64,000 nt of DNA from positions 62,001-126,000 of the forward strand of contig NZ_CP094657.1 of assembly GCF_023920705.1 (NCBI RefSeq), written 5' to 3'. Under the pieces are notes generated by a model. The model searched no databases, was not told the DNA's origin, and worked only from the letters and a program-made list of their open reading frames with translations. This document shows positions 27,560-35,988 of the stretch, in pieces; the stretch's first letter is position 1, and every line of letters begins with the position of its first letter. Made by a program: the position numbers and the translations under genes. The DNA comes from Acinetobacter sp. XS-4. GTDB taxonomy: Bacteria; Pseudomonadota; Gammaproteobacteria; Pseudomonadales; Moraxellaceae.

Positions 27560-28016
27560 GATAAGTCACTCCTTATAATTAGAAAGTTTTTGTAATTGTC
27601 GAAATTAATAGTTATCAAGTAAATTTCGAAGCGTGATTTATACCATAATTTCCCACATATAAACCCAACTGTTTTTGTTGGTTTTTGTATATAACATATT
27701 GATTTAATTGTATTTATTAGAATTGCTTAATAAAAGGCTGCCACTATGTTTTTGAGCTTTATGAACGCAATAAAAAATTCCAATATGTATTTCAAAGACA
27801 TATCAGGCTTTTTAATAGATGAGTTATCAAAGTTATGGCTGCTTTGACAACGATATATTTTTAAATTACTTAACGATTAATCTATTTTATTAACTAAAAA
27901 TATATAACCCAATTCTATATTTTAAATTTAATTAAAAGATGTAAATATAAAAATAAGGATAATATTATTTGAACATTAATTAAATTATTATATTTAAACT
28001 TTTTCATTAAAATAAA

Positions 28017-28045
28017 TTGACGTTCTTTATTATACCGATTATTAT
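28017..28045 (+). promoter_or_regulatory. Near-consensus sigma-70 promoter of the structured RNA
   Basis: TTGACG (28017-28022), 17 bp, then TATTAT (28040-28045). Expected transcription start is near 28052, exactly at the base of the first hairpin of the RNA element. Confidence 0.65.
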
Positions 28046-28051
28046 TTCGTT

Positions 28052-28283
28052 GCTGGCCTACATTGCCAGACGGTTTTGACAGACCGTAAGTCCCCATAGC
28101 GGATTATAGTTCTACTATAAGTCGTTAGACCCTTGCGTCCCCTTTCTTTGCGGTAGGACGGAAGGGGGACGCCCCGTGCGTGCTGGTCTCTATGGGCACC
28201 AGTCTGTCAACCCTCTTTCGTTCTGCCACCCTAATCAATTGACGGTGATTTGGTGGTAGGACTCCATTTTTAAGGAGTTGGCT
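28052..28283 (+). ncRNA. Candidate structured non-coding RNA with a regulated micro-ORF
   Basis: Paired elements in order are as follows. The 5' hairpin is CTGGC-ctacatt-GCCAG (28053-28069). A long closing stem TTGACAGAC/GTCTGTCAA (28076-28084 with 28202-28210) continues inward as CCCATAG/CTATGGG (28093-28099 with 28190-28196). It encloses hairpin A, TTATAGT-tct-ACTATAA (28104-28120), and hairpin B, AGACC/GGTCT then GCGTCCCC/GGGGACGC (28127-28189) with a 14-base loop. Downstream, CTGCCACC/GGTGGTAG with inner AATCA/TGATT forms a further stem (28223-28259). A final ACTCC/GGAGT stem (28261-28278) buries the ribosome-binding site of an 11-codon ORF. Such dense perfect pairing in an AT-rich background is unlikely by chance. 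I cannot assign a known family with confidence; a C4-like phage antisense RNA is one possibility. Confidence 0.65.
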
Positions 28284-28319
28284 ATGCCACTATTCAAACT
28301 CATTTTCTCTCTTATTTAA
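28284..28319 (+). CDS. 11-codon hydrophobic micro-ORF with a strong, sequestered ribosome-binding site
   Basis: Encodes MPLFKLIFSLI then TAA. AAGGAG lies six bases before the ATG, an ideal site. The GGAGT of that site can pair with ACTCC eight bases upstream, so translation would be blocked unless the hairpin opens. The peptide is hydrophobic with a single lysine, as in some membrane-active small toxins or in leader peptides. No known family is recognised. Confidence 0.4.
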   Translation: MPLFKLIFSLI

Positions 28320-28511
28320 CTATTTTATTTATTTAAAATTTGGGTTTTTGCAACCTTGTATTTTAAATTTATAATTTTTTTTATTTTAAAATCTTAATTA
28401 TTTTATTTTCCTGTATTTGTGGGAGGATTAATTATTATTTAAAAAATATTTTAATATTTAACGAATAATATTTTTATTTTATTTAAAGATATAAATAATC
28501 ATGAGAATAAT

Positions 28512-28796
28512 ATGAAATTTCATAAATTTATATTGTTTTTAAACCTTGTGGTCGGTGCTTACAGTATTACAAATGATGACGCCAATGCTCAGCAGGAATT
28601 TAAAAGAATTTGTTTGTCAGGTGAACACATGCAAGCCAGTTGCGATTGTATTTGCCAACAGCTTGAACAGGTTTATTCACCTCAAACCGTACAACGTTTA
28701 AAACACACCAGTTTGCAAAGTCCTGTTCTCCCACAGGACTTTGCCCCTAACTTGTTTAGCAGCATTCAACGCTGCAATAAAACTGAAATGGGCTAA
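28512..28796 (+). CDS. Small putative exported protein, 94 aa, four cysteines after the signal
   Basis: Begins with a signal-like sequence (KFHKFILFLNLVVGAYSI) ending near DANA, suggesting cleavage and export. The mature part is short, with Cys residues at CLSGEHMQASCDCIC and one more near the end (QRCNKTE), compatible with disulfides or metal binding. Codon composition is clearly more balanced than the AT-rich sequence before it, which supports a real gene. The ribosome-binding site is weak. I do not recognise the family. It lies between the structured RNA and the 3' side of glmS, on the opposite strand to glmS. Confidence 0.55.
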   Translation: MKFHKFILFLNLVVGAYSITNDDANAQQEFKRICLSGEHMQASCDCICQQLEQVYSPQTVQRLKHTSLQSPVLPQDFAPNLFSSIQRCNKTEMG

Positions 28797-28816
28797 GTTC
28801 GCTTAGCTCCTTTATC

Positions 28817-28884
28817 TCTGTGTCGCAATGATCTCTCAAACTTTAAATCAGCGCAAAAGTAAAAAGTCCGTTGTGGCACAGAGT
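28817..28884. repeat. 13-bp inverted repeat with a 42-base loop downstream of the small exported protein gene
   Basis: CTCTGTGTCGCAA pairs with TTGTGGCACAGAG (two G-T wobbles). It lies in the 237-bp gap between the small protein gene and glmS. It could be the core of a small RNA or an mRNA 3' structure; strand is undetermined. No T run follows it. Confidence 0.5.
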
Positions 28885-28946
28885 CCTAGGGGAGTGTTCT
28901 CTATTTTCTTTCACGGGAAAGGGGCTGTGTAGCGATATGAATGCAA

Positions 28947-28986
28947 TAAAAAAGCCCGATATGACTTACACATATCGGGCTTAATC
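28947..28986 (-). terminator. Terminator after glmS
   Basis: Minus-strand AAGCCCGATATG-tgtaagt-CATATCGGGCTT followed by TTTTA, about 50 bases past the glmS stop. It closes the long ribBX-to-glmS run of genes. Confidence 0.9.
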
Positions 28987-29004
28987 AATCAGTTATTAAA
29001 GCAG

Positions 29005-29069
29005 GTGATGCCTTAATAATGATCTTTTTTGAATTACTCTACAGTTACTGACTTAGCCAAGTTACGTGG
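29005..29069 (-). other. Probable attTn7 target site, unoccupied
   Basis: Tn7 family transposons recognise the last codons of glmS and insert about 25 bp beyond its stop, here near 29009. The C-terminal codons (NLAKSVTVE) are intact, and the sequence runs straight into the glmS terminator, with no Tn7 end visible. The site therefore appears empty in this strain. Confidence 0.45.
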
Positions 29070-30872
29070 CTGGTCAACGTCTGTACCACGTAATACAGCA
29101 ACGTGATAAGACAACAACTGAACTGGTACGCTATAAACAATTGGAGCTAGCCATTCGTTTACTGCTGGAATATGCACAACATGTTGACGGTCTTTTTCAT
29201 TGATTCCGCTATTTTCATCAGCGAAAACAAATAATTCACCACCACGTGCCTGAACTTCTTCCATATTTGATTTTAGCTTATCAAGCATTTCATCATTTGG
29301 AGCAAGAATCACGATTGGCATTTCATTATCAACGAGTGCCAATGGCCCATGTTTTAACTCACCAGCCGCATAACCTTCTGCGTGAATATATGAAATTTCT
29401 TTCAGCTTTAATGCACCTTCTAATGCGATTGGATAATTCGTACCACGACCTAAGAATAAGCAGTGATTTTTTTCAACGAATAATTCAGACAAACGCAAAA
29501 TTTCTGGGTCATTTTTAAGCGTATCAAGAATAACTTTCGGGCTGTGCCATAGCTCACGCGTAATTTCTTCAAGAACAGCAGGGCTAACACGTTGTTTAAC
29601 TTGACCAATTTTTAAGATTAACAACATAAGCGCAGCGAGCTGAGTCGTAAACGCTTTAGTTGATGCAACACCAATTTCAGGACCCGCAAGAGTCAATAAG
29701 TGATGATCAGTTTCACGAACCATTGAAGACGTCGCAACGTTACAGATAGTCAAAGTCTGAATATCGATATTGTTTGCTTTCGCACGTTTTTGAGTTTCAC
29801 GTAGTGCCGCTAAAGTATCAGCAGTTTCACCTGACTGTGAAATACAAATATAAAGTGTATTTTCAACAATTACAGGGGTGCGATAGCGGAATTCACTCGC
29901 GATTTCAACTTGGCAAGGCACACCAATCAGTTGTTCAAACCAATATTTCGCAATCATTCCTGAGTGGTAACTTGTACCACAAGCAATGATTTGTACGCTT
30001 TGAATTTTGTTGAAATCTGCTTCAGAATTTTTCAAGAAATCATCACGTAAACTGTTGCCATCAAGCGCTTGAGAAATAGTTTGCTTGATTGCTTCTGGTT
30101 GCTCATAAATTTCTTTGAGCATGTAGTGCTTGTATTCACCTTTTGATGCACTACTTACGGTTGCATCAAGCTCTCTTACTGGACGTTCAACAGGTTCGCC
30201 ATTTACAAATACTTCAATTGAAGTGCGAGTAAGACGTGCAATATCACCTTCTTCTAGGTACATAAAGCGGTTTGTCACTGGTAAAAGTGCAAGTTGGTCT
30301 GAACTAATAAAGTTTTCACCAATACCTACGCCAATGACTAAAGGTGAACCTTCACGTACAGTAATGAGTTCATCTGGATAATCGCTGTGGATAATACCTA
30401 GCGCGTAAGCACCTTTAAGCTGAGGTACAACAGTTTCAACGGCTTCTAAAAGGCTATCTGTGCTTTTTAGAGCTTCAGCAACTAAGTGAGCAACAACTTC
30501 AGTATCTGTTTGAGAAGTAAAAACATAACCTAAAGCTTGAAGGTCATCTTTTAGTTCTTGATAGTTTTCAATGATACCGTTATGTACAACAGCAACCTTA
30601 CCAGACATATGCGGGTGAGCATTGTTTTCAGTTGGCTTACCATGGGTTGCCCAGCGTGTATGCGCAATGCCGATAGCGCCTGTCAGTTGGTGTTCAGCAA
30701 CTGCATCTGCAAGATTGATGACTTTACCTACACGGCGCTCACGTAAAATTTGTTGATTATTTAGTAAAGCAACACCCGCAGAATCATAACCACGGTATTC
30801 AAGACGTTTTAAACCTTCAATTAGAATTTCGGTTACACAACGCTCTGCAACGCCTCCGACGATACCACACAT
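29034..30872 (-). CDS. glmS: Glutamine--fructose-6-phosphate aminotransferase (isomerising)
   Basis: Makes glucosamine-6-phosphate from fructose-6-phosphate and glutamine, the first step toward UDP-GlcNAc for peptidoglycan and lipopolysaccharide. The 612-aa protein starts with the Ntn glutaminase (Cys2 in MCGIVGG, LEYRGYDSAGVAL, THGKPTENNAHPH). Two SIS sugar isomerase domains follow (ACGTSYHSGMIAKYW, SQSGETADT; GRGTNYPIALEGALKLKE), ending with the catalytic lysine Lys607 in NLAKSVTVE. It lies 12 bp after glmU in the same operon. No glmS ribozyme is present upstream, as expected for this phylum. Confidence 0.98.
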   Translation of the reverse strand: MCGIVGGVAERCVTEILIEGLKRLEYRGYDSAGVALLNNQQILRERRVGKVINLADAVAEHQLTGAIGIAHTRWATHGKPTENNAHPHMSGKVAVVHNGIIENYQELKDDLQALGYVFTSQTDTEVVAHLVAEALKSTDSLLEAVETVVPQLKGAYALGIIHSDYPDELITVREGSPLVIGVGIGENFISSDQLALLPVTNRFMYLEEGDIARLTRTSIEVFVNGEPVERPVRELDATVSSASKGEYKHYMLKEIYEQPEAIKQTISQALDGNSLRDDFLKNSEADFNKIQSVQIIACGTSYHSGMIAKYWFEQLIGVPCQVEIASEFRYRTPVIVENTLYICISQSGETADTLAALRETQKRAKANNIDIQTLTICNVATSSMVRETDHHLLTLAGPEIGVASTKAFTTQLAALMLLILKIGQVKQRVSPAVLEEITRELWHSPKVILDTLKNDPEILRLSELFVEKNHCLFLGRGTNYPIALEGALKLKEISYIHAEGYAAGELKHGPLALVDNEMPIVILAPNDEMLDKLKSNMEEVQARGGELFVFADENSGINEKDRQHVVHIPAVNEWLAPIVYSVPVQLLSYHVAVLRGTDVDQPRNLAKSVTVE

Positions 30873-30884
30873 ACTTCAATCCTC

Positions 30885-32249
30885 TTATTTTTTAACCTTT
30901 TGGGGACGTTGATAATTTGCTTTAGAAATTTGTTGCGCACGTTCAAAGGATAGACTTTGTTCAGCTACATCTTTCGTAATCACAGAACCCGCACCGACTG
31001 TTGCACCATTCCCAATGGTCACAGGAGCAACCAGCGAGCTATTAGAACCGATAAAAACTGCATCGCCAATAGTGGTTTTGTGTTTATTTGCACCGTCATA
31101 ATTGCAAGTAATTGTACCTGCCCCAATATTTGATTCAGCACCAATTTCTGCATCACCTAAATAGGTGAAATGATTAGCTTTACTACCTAATCCAATTGAT
31201 GTGTTTTTAACTTCAACAAAGTTGCCAATATGCACTTCATTTGCCAATTTAGCCCCTGGGCGCAAGCGTGCAAATGGTCCAATCTGAGCATTTTCACCTA
31301 CAACTGCGCCATCAAAAACGCTATAGGCCTGAACTTTAGTGCCTGCTGCAATTTTGGTGTTCTTTAGAATACAGCCAGCGCCGATTTCTACAAAATCACC
31401 AAGCTCACATTCACCTTCAATAATAACATTGATGTCAATACGAACGTCTTGTCCAACTTTTACAGAGCCACGTAAATCAAAACGTGCAGGATCAAAGAAC
31501 ATTACGCCTTGCTGCATTAGCTTTTTGACTTGTTCTTGCTGGAACTGGCGTTCTAGAGCTGCAAGTTGTAAGCGGTCATTAACCCCTTCAACTTCAAAAG
31601 CAAGCTCTGGTTCAACAGAGGCAACTTCTAAGCCATCTGCAATTGCCATTGCAACGATGTCTGTTAGGTAATATTCACCCTGTGCATTTTCATTTGAAAG
31701 TTTAGGCAACCACTCATGAAGTTTTGCGTTGCTAACACAGTAAATACCTGTATTGAACTCTTTAATTTGGCGTTGTGCTTCATTTGCATCTTTATGTTCA
31801 ACAATGGCTTGAATTTTGCCATCTTGGCGCACAATACGGCCATAACCTGTTGCATCATCTACAGTGAGCGTAACTAAGCCAATTCCTGTTTGGGTCGATG
31901 CATCTAATAATTTTTGTAGCGTATTAGCATTAATACATGGCACATCGCCTGATAAAATCAGTGAAACACCTTCTTTAGGAAGTACGGGCAAGGTCATTTG
32001 TACAGCATGGCCTGTACCAAGTTGTTCAGCTTGTTCAACCCATTGAACATTTTCTTGGGCAAATGTTTGTTGTACGCGGTCACCACCATGACCATAAATC
32101 GTAATAATATTTTTAGCTTGTAATTGTTTTGCTGTTTGAATGACATGCCCTAATAGTGGGCGACCTGCTAAAGGTTGTAATACTTTAGGAAGCTGAGAAC
32201 GCATACGCGTTCCTTTGCCAGCAGCAAGAATAATGACAGTAGTTGACAT
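30885..32249 (-). CDS. glmU: Bifunctional UDP-N-acetylglucosamine pyrophosphorylase / glucosamine-1-phosphate N-acetyltransferase
   Basis: Performs the last two steps to UDP-GlcNAc. The N-terminal uridyltransferase domain shows [30 protein letters not shown] and EFNTGIY. The C-terminal left-handed beta-helix acetyltransferase shows hexapeptide repeats ([43 protein letters not shown]). Length 454 aa is typical. It is followed 12 bp later by glmS, and preceded 15 bp upstream by pgpA, so it probably belongs to the same transcript as the rib-nusB-thiL genes. Confidence 0.97.
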   Translation of the reverse strand: MSTTVIILAAGKGTRMRSQLPKVLQPLAGRPLLGHVIQTAKQLQAKNIITIYGHGGDRVQQTFAQENVQWVEQAEQLGTGHAVQMTLPVLPKEGVSLILSGDVPCINANTLQKLLDASTQTGIGLVTLTVDDATGYGRIVRQDGKIQAIVEHKDANEAQRQIKEFNTGIYCVSNAKLHEWLPKLSNENAQGEYYLTDIVAMAIADGLEVASVEPELAFEVEGVNDRLQLAALERQFQQEQVKKLMQQGVMFFDPARFDLRGSVKVGQDVRIDINVIIEGECELGDFVEIGAGCILKNTKIAAGTKVQAYSVFDGAVVGENAQIGPFARLRPGAKLANEVHIGNFVEVKNTSIGLGSKANHFTYLGDAEIGAESNIGAGTITCNYDGANKHKTTIGDAVFIGSNSSLVAPVTIGNGATVGAGSVITKDVAEQSLSFERAQQISKANYQRPQKVKK

Positions 32250-32264
32250 GTATAACTCTAATGA

Positions 32265-32780
32265 TTAAGTCAAATGGATAATAATTAGTGTACAAAGAGC
32301 AGCCCATACACCGGCAATAATATCGTCAAGCATGATACCAAAACCACCATGCACTTGACGATCAATAACACGTATAGGCCAAGGTTTCCAAACATCGAAA
32401 ATTCGAAATAATATGAAGCCGACGATCACCCACATCCAGTTCATTTGTTGTAAATAAATGAGAGGAAGAAAGGTAATAGATTGCCCTGCAAATTCATCCC
32501 ACACAATTCGACCATCATCGTGTACATCTATGACTTTTGCCGTTTGCCCACAAATATAAATTCCGACCAAGGACATGATAATCATCGCGATTAAGCTTAA
32601 GTTAAATCCAAGCGATAACCAGATCGGAACGAAGAGTAGGGCAAAGGCAGAGCCAAAGGTACCAGGGGCTTTAGGTGCGAGACCAGATCCGAAACCAACT
32701 CCACAGAAAACGATGCAGCGGTTGAACCAAGACATGTCTTTAAAATGAATCGGCGGCTTATGCAAAGTGTTGGTATCCAT
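32265..32780 (-). CDS. pgpA: Phosphatidylglycerophosphatase A
   Basis: Dephosphorylates phosphatidylglycerophosphate to phosphatidylglycerol at the inner membrane. The 171-aa protein has the family motif GSGLAPKAPGTFGSAFA near its start, DDGRIVWDEFAGQ in the middle (catalytic acidic residues) and four hydrophobic helices, ending with GFGIMLDDIIAGV. The start at 32780 is chosen to match the family length; a TTG further upstream would lie deeper in thiL. The start overlaps thiL by 23 nt. The thiL-pgpA order is conserved in gammaproteobacteria. Confidence 0.92.
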   Translation of the reverse strand: MDTNTLHKPPIHFKDMSWFNRCIVFCGVGFGSGLAPKAPGTFGSAFALLFVPIWLSLGFNLSLIAMIIMSLVGIYICGQTAKVIDVHDDGRIVWDEFAGQSITFLPLIYLQQMNWMWVIVGFILFRIFDVWKPWPIRVIDRQVHGGFGIMLDDIIAGVWAALCTLIIIHLT

Positions 32781-33675
32781 GAATTTGCAATGGGTAATCC
32801 GAACCCAAATGCTCAAAAGTTAGTTGAGTTTGCTCAACGATCTGTCCGATCATTGTAATCTTAATGTCTAGTTGTTTTTGCAAAAGTTTTTCATAATTTT
32901 GCGGTGTTATTGTAAAACATAATTCGTAGTCATCACCACCAGCTAGTGCATATTGCCAGCGCTGCTGTTCTGGTAGTTTTTCTAGCGTTGAATCAATCGG
33001 TAACTTTTCTAAAAATAATCGAGCACCGACATGCGAGGCTTTTAAAATATGGCCTAAATCTTGGGCTAATCCATCAGAAATATCAATCATGCTAGAAGCA
33101 AGGCCCTTCAACTGTTGTCCAAGCTGACAACGTGGTGTGGGGTAGTCTAGTCTTTTTTGTAATGGATGACCTAGGTGTTGTAAACCATAAGCTGCATCCC
33201 CAACTTGACCACTTACACAAACATAGTCACCGACTTTTGCACCTGAACGTAACACAGCTTGTCCAGCTTCAATCCAGCCCATTGCCGTAACCGTAATAGT
33301 CAGATGTGGACCTTGGGTTGTATCTCCACCAATGAGAGCAACACCAAATTGATTACAGCAGTCATAGATGCCTTGACTGAATCCTTCGAGCCATTCATGG
33401 TCAATGGTAGGTAGGCTTAACGCAAGTAAAATACTATGGGGTTTAGCACCCATGGCAGCAATATCTGAAAGATTTACAGCCACACTTTTCCAGCCAATTG
33501 CATGCGCAGAGGTATTCAGAGGAAAGTGACGACCAGCAACTAGTGTATCTGCACAGATCACCAATTGTTGATTTTGGGGAGGGGTGATTAAGGCTGAGTC
33601 ATCTCCAATACCTAAGGTGACATCTGTATAAGATTGTCTGTTAAAGTATTGGTCAATAATAGAAAACTCAGCCAT
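32758..33675 (-). CDS. thiL: Thiamine-monophosphate kinase
   Basis: Phosphorylates thiamine monophosphate to thiamine pyrophosphate, the active cofactor. The 305-aa PurM-like protein has the N-terminal MAEFSIIDQYF, TLGIGDDSALI (metal-binding), AVNLSDIAAMGAKPHSILLALSLP, IGGDTTQG and the C-terminal ISDGLAQDLGHIL and GGDDYELCFT. The start at 33675 is preferred because its N-terminus matches the family and GAAG lies upstream; an in-frame start at 33717 overlaps nusB. It sits in the conserved rib-nusB-thiL-pgpA cluster. Confidence 0.95.
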   Translation of the reverse strand: MAEFSIIDQYFNRQSYTDVTLGIGDDSALITPPQNQQLVICADTLVAGRHFPLNTSAHAIGWKSVAVNLSDIAAMGAKPHSILLALSLPTIDHEWLEGFSQGIYDCCNQFGVALIGGDTTQGPHLTITVTAMGWIEAGQAVLRSGAKVGDYVCVSGQVGDAAYGLQHLGHPLQKRLDYPTPRCQLGQQLKGLASSMIDISDGLAQDLGHILKASHVGARLFLEKLPIDSTLEKLPEQQRWQYALAGGDDYELCFTITPQNYEKLLQKQLDIKITMIGQIVEQTQLTFEHLGSDYPLQIHGYQHFA

Positions 33676-33691
33676 ATCAACTTCAAACCTA

Positions 33692-34141
33692 TTAGTTTGC
33701 TTGTTGTTTTTCAGCACTACGTAGTGTTGAACTTAAACGATCTAAAACGCCATTAATGTATTTATGGCTATCTGCTCCACCAAAGTGTTTGGCGAGTTCA
33801 ATGGCTTCATCAAGAACTACACGATAAGGTACTTCTAAATGATCACGTAACTCATAAGCACCTAAACGTAAGGTTGCGAGCTCTACACCATCAAGTGCAT
33901 CAAGTTCACGGTCAAGTACCGGAATGAGTAATGCATCAAGTTCGTCGCGTAGTGCAATCACTTGCGTTAATAGTTCGTGATAGTAATTTAAGTCTACCTT
34001 GTGCATGGCATTTTCAGCACGAGTACGTGCTTCGATTTCATGTACAGGATTGTGACTCATTTGCCACTCATAAATACCTTGTACAGCAAAACGACGTGCT
34101 TTGCGTTTTGCTGCATAAGCGGCTTGCAGTGTTTGAGACAT
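33692..34141 (-). CDS. nusB: Transcription antitermination factor NusB
   Basis: All-helical RNA-binding protein that joins NusE (S10) on boxA sequences to allow complete rRNA transcription. At 149 aa the product shows the family blocks [19 protein letters not shown] at the N-terminus and [31 protein letters not shown] at the C-terminus, both typical. It starts three bases after ribH ends, so it is clearly in the riboflavin operon, as in E. coli. Confidence 0.96.
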   Translation of the reverse strand: MSQTLQAAYAAKRKARRFAVQGIYEWQMSHNPVHEIEARTRAENAMHKVDLNYYHELLTQVIALRDELDALLIPVLDRELDALDGVELATLRLGAYELRDHLEVPYRVVLDEAIELAKHFGGADSHKYINGVLDRLSSTLRSAEKQQAN

Positions 34142-34144
34142 GCT

Positions 34145-34615
34145 TTAAATTGCCTTTAATAAATTAACCATTTCAATTGCAGTTAAAGCAGCTTCGCTAC
34201 CTTTGTTTCCTGCTTTTGTACCTGAACGTTCGATGGCTTGCTCGATGCTATCAGTAGTTAATACACCATTGATGACAGGCAAGCTGCTTTCTAACGCGAC
34301 TACACCTAAACCTTTTGCACATTCACCAGCAACGAAGTCAAAGTGTGGTGTGCTACCACGAATAACTGCACCAAGTGCGATGATTGCATCAAATTGATTT
34401 GATGTAGCTAATTTTTTAGCAACAATCGGGAGTTCCCATGCGCCAGGAGCATGAATAACAGTAATGTTATCTTCATTTACACCATGACGTTTTAATGTGT
34501 CGATTGCACCATCCAATAAGTGTTCAACAACAAAACTGTTGAAACGACCCACTAAAATCGCATAACGTCCTTCGCTTGCGAGATGTAATAAACCTTCAAT
34601 ACGGCGAATTGCCAT
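34145..34615 (-). CDS. ribH: 6,7-dimethyl-8-ribityllumazine synthase
   Basis: Condenses the RibB product with the aminouracil intermediate to form lumazine, the precursor of riboflavin. The 156-aa protein shows the conserved [40 protein letters not shown] and the [12 protein letters not shown] block, with the active-site histidine in STPHFDFV. It usually forms pentamers or 60-mer capsids. It starts eleven bases after ribBX, in the same operon. Confidence 0.96.
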   Translation of the reverse strand: MAIRRIEGLLHLASEGRYAILVGRFNSFVVEHLLDGAIDTLKRHGVNEDNITVIHAPGAWELPIVAKKLATSNQFDAIIALGAVIRGSTPHFDFVAGECAKGLGVVALESSLPVINGVLTTDSIEQAIERSGTKAGNKGSEAALTAIEMVNLLKAI

Positions 34616-34626
34616 AGCAACCTCGA

Positions 34627-35748
34627 TTATTTCGTTGTGATTTGATCAGCAGTGATATATTCCACTACTTCTAAATTAAAGCCAGATAAAGCATTGAAAC
34701 GTAATGGTGAGCTAAGAAGCTTCATTTTTTCAACACCTAAGTCACGCAAAATTTGAGCGCCTACACCAATGGTTTGATATTGATGTGAAAGTGCTGCATT
34801 GGATTTCACCGGTTTCGGCTTATTTAAATCATCCAGCGCTGGTCCCAAGTCTTGCAAATGATCTTGCCCGATCCAGACTAAAACACCGCGATCACTCGCT
34901 GCAATTGTCTGTAGTGCACGGTCTAGATTCCACGCAGGTTCACCATCAGCTTTATTTAGCTTAAGTAAATCGCGAATTGGACTGAAACCATGTACACGTA
35001 CTGTTGTAACACCTTCTTTTGGCTCGCCTTTGACTAAAGCCAAATGGATGTCCGGGTTACCAATCTCACGATAACGATAGAGTTCAAATGAACCATATTC
35101 TGTTTGAATGGTTTTTTGATCCAGACGTTCAACCGTTTGCTCATTGGTCATGCGGTAGTGAATCAAGTCCGCAATTGTACCAATTTTTAAGCCATGCTTC
35201 TCGGCAAAAATTTCTAAATCTGCACGGCGTGCCATTGTGCCATCTTCATTGATGATTTCACAAATGACAGACGCTGGTTCAAGACCTGCTAAGCGTGTTA
35301 AATCACAGCCCGCTTCGGTATGACCCGCACGATGTAGAACTCCACCTGGTTGTGCCATTAACGGGAAAATATGGCCCGGCTGTACAATATCACTTGGCTT
35401 TGCATGCGCTGCGACAGCAGCTTGAATTGTATGTGCACGCTCTGCTGCTGAAATACCAGTCGTAATACCTTCAGCGGCTTCGATTGATAAGGTAAAGTTT
35501 GTACTATGCTGAGCACCGTTTTGGTCAACCATCAACGGAAGGTTTAACTGCTTACAGCGCTCACGGCTTAACGTTAAGCAAACTAGACCACGTGCATGGG
35601 TAATCATGAAGTTAATATCTTCAGGACGAACATGCGTTGCTGCAATGACAAGATCACCTTCATTTTCGCGATCTTCGTCATCCATCAAGATAACCATTTT
35701 GCCTGCACGAATATCGGCGACAAGATCTTCAACACGACTCAGCGGCAT
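34627..35748 (-). CDS. ribB: 3,4-dihydroxy-2-butanone 4-phosphate synthase with degenerate GTP cyclohydrolase II-like domain
   Basis: The N-terminal about 205 residues form an intact RibB domain: [16 protein letters not shown] with metal-binding acids, and [18 protein letters not shown]. It makes the four-carbon precursor of riboflavin from ribulose-5-phosphate. The C-terminal about 165 residues have the GTP cyclohydrolase II fold ([16 protein letters not shown]), but the three zinc cysteines normally found after RVH are missing ([20 protein letters not shown]). That half is therefore probably inactive, a RibBX-type arrangement, and a separate RibA must exist elsewhere. It is first gene of the rib-nusB-thiL-pgpA-glmUS run. 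No FMN riboswitch is visible upstream. Confidence 0.93.
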   Translation of the reverse strand: MPLSRVEDLVADIRAGKMVILMDDEDRENEGDLVIAATHVRPEDINFMITHARGLVCLTLSRERCKQLNLPLMVDQNGAQHSTNFTLSIEAAEGITTGISAAERAHTIQAAVAAHAKPSDIVQPGHIFPLMAQPGGVLHRAGHTEAGCDLTRLAGLEPASVICEIINEDGTMARRADLEIFAEKHGLKIGTIADLIHYRMTNEQTVERLDQKTIQTEYGSFELYRYREIGNPDIHLALVKGEPKEGVTTVRVHGFSPIRDLLKLNKADGEPAWNLDRALQTIAASDRGVLVWIGQDHLQDLGPALDDLNKPKPVKSNAALSHQYQTIGVGAQILRDLGVEKMKLLSSPLRFNALSGFNLEVVEYITADQITTK

Positions 35749-35940
35749 TCGCTTTCACCTTTTTTTGTCGTTAGACAATTTCTATTTAATAAATTTTGCA
35801 TAGTTTACGCTGTTTAGAGAATTTTGCCTATGATTCTGATTTATCCAACTTTGCAACGAGATAGAATAGATCCAGCTTTATTTATACAAATAAATCATAA
35901 GAAAATGGAATAATTTAAAATAAAAACAATGAATTTAAAT

Positions 35941-35968
35941 AAAAAAAACCTAGCCAAAAGGCTAGGTT
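35941..35968 (-). terminator. Terminator after the YtjB-like gene
   Basis: Minus-strand AACCTAGCC-tttt-GGCTAGGTT followed by a run of eight T. It lies 20 bases past the stop codon. The 240-bp gap to ribB must also hold the ribB promoter. Confidence 0.9.
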
Positions 35969-35988
35969 CTGATATACGCAGTTATTTT

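Larger units (their letters stand above)
27560..28511. other. Long AT-rich intergenic region containing a structured RNA element
   Basis: About 950 bp without a conventional gene. The outer parts (27600-28015 and 28320-28511) are extremely AT-rich. A sharply different, GC-richer block at 28050-28285 contains several nested perfect inverted repeats (see the ncRNA entry). The base-composition contrast suggests a discrete functional RNA rather than decayed coding sequence. Confidence 0.6.

Noticed and set aside
27915..28097. Minus-strand 60-codon frame with a hydrophobic C-terminal half
   Set aside because: No ribosome-binding site, overlaps the promoter and first stem of the structured RNA, and composition follows AT-rich background.
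28052..28283. Structured RNA as a retron, group II intron, tmRNA or RNase P RNA
   Set aside because: No reverse transcriptase gene nearby, no domain V-like hairpin, no tRNA-like ends and no conserved RNase P core motifs.
30873..30884. glmS ribozyme
   Set aside because: Only 12 bases separate glmU and glmS, and the ribozyme is a feature of Gram-positive bacteria.
35749..35988. Possible FMN riboswitch upstream of ribBX
   Set aside because: No conserved RFN element sequence or multi-stem fold is visible in this AT-rich gap.
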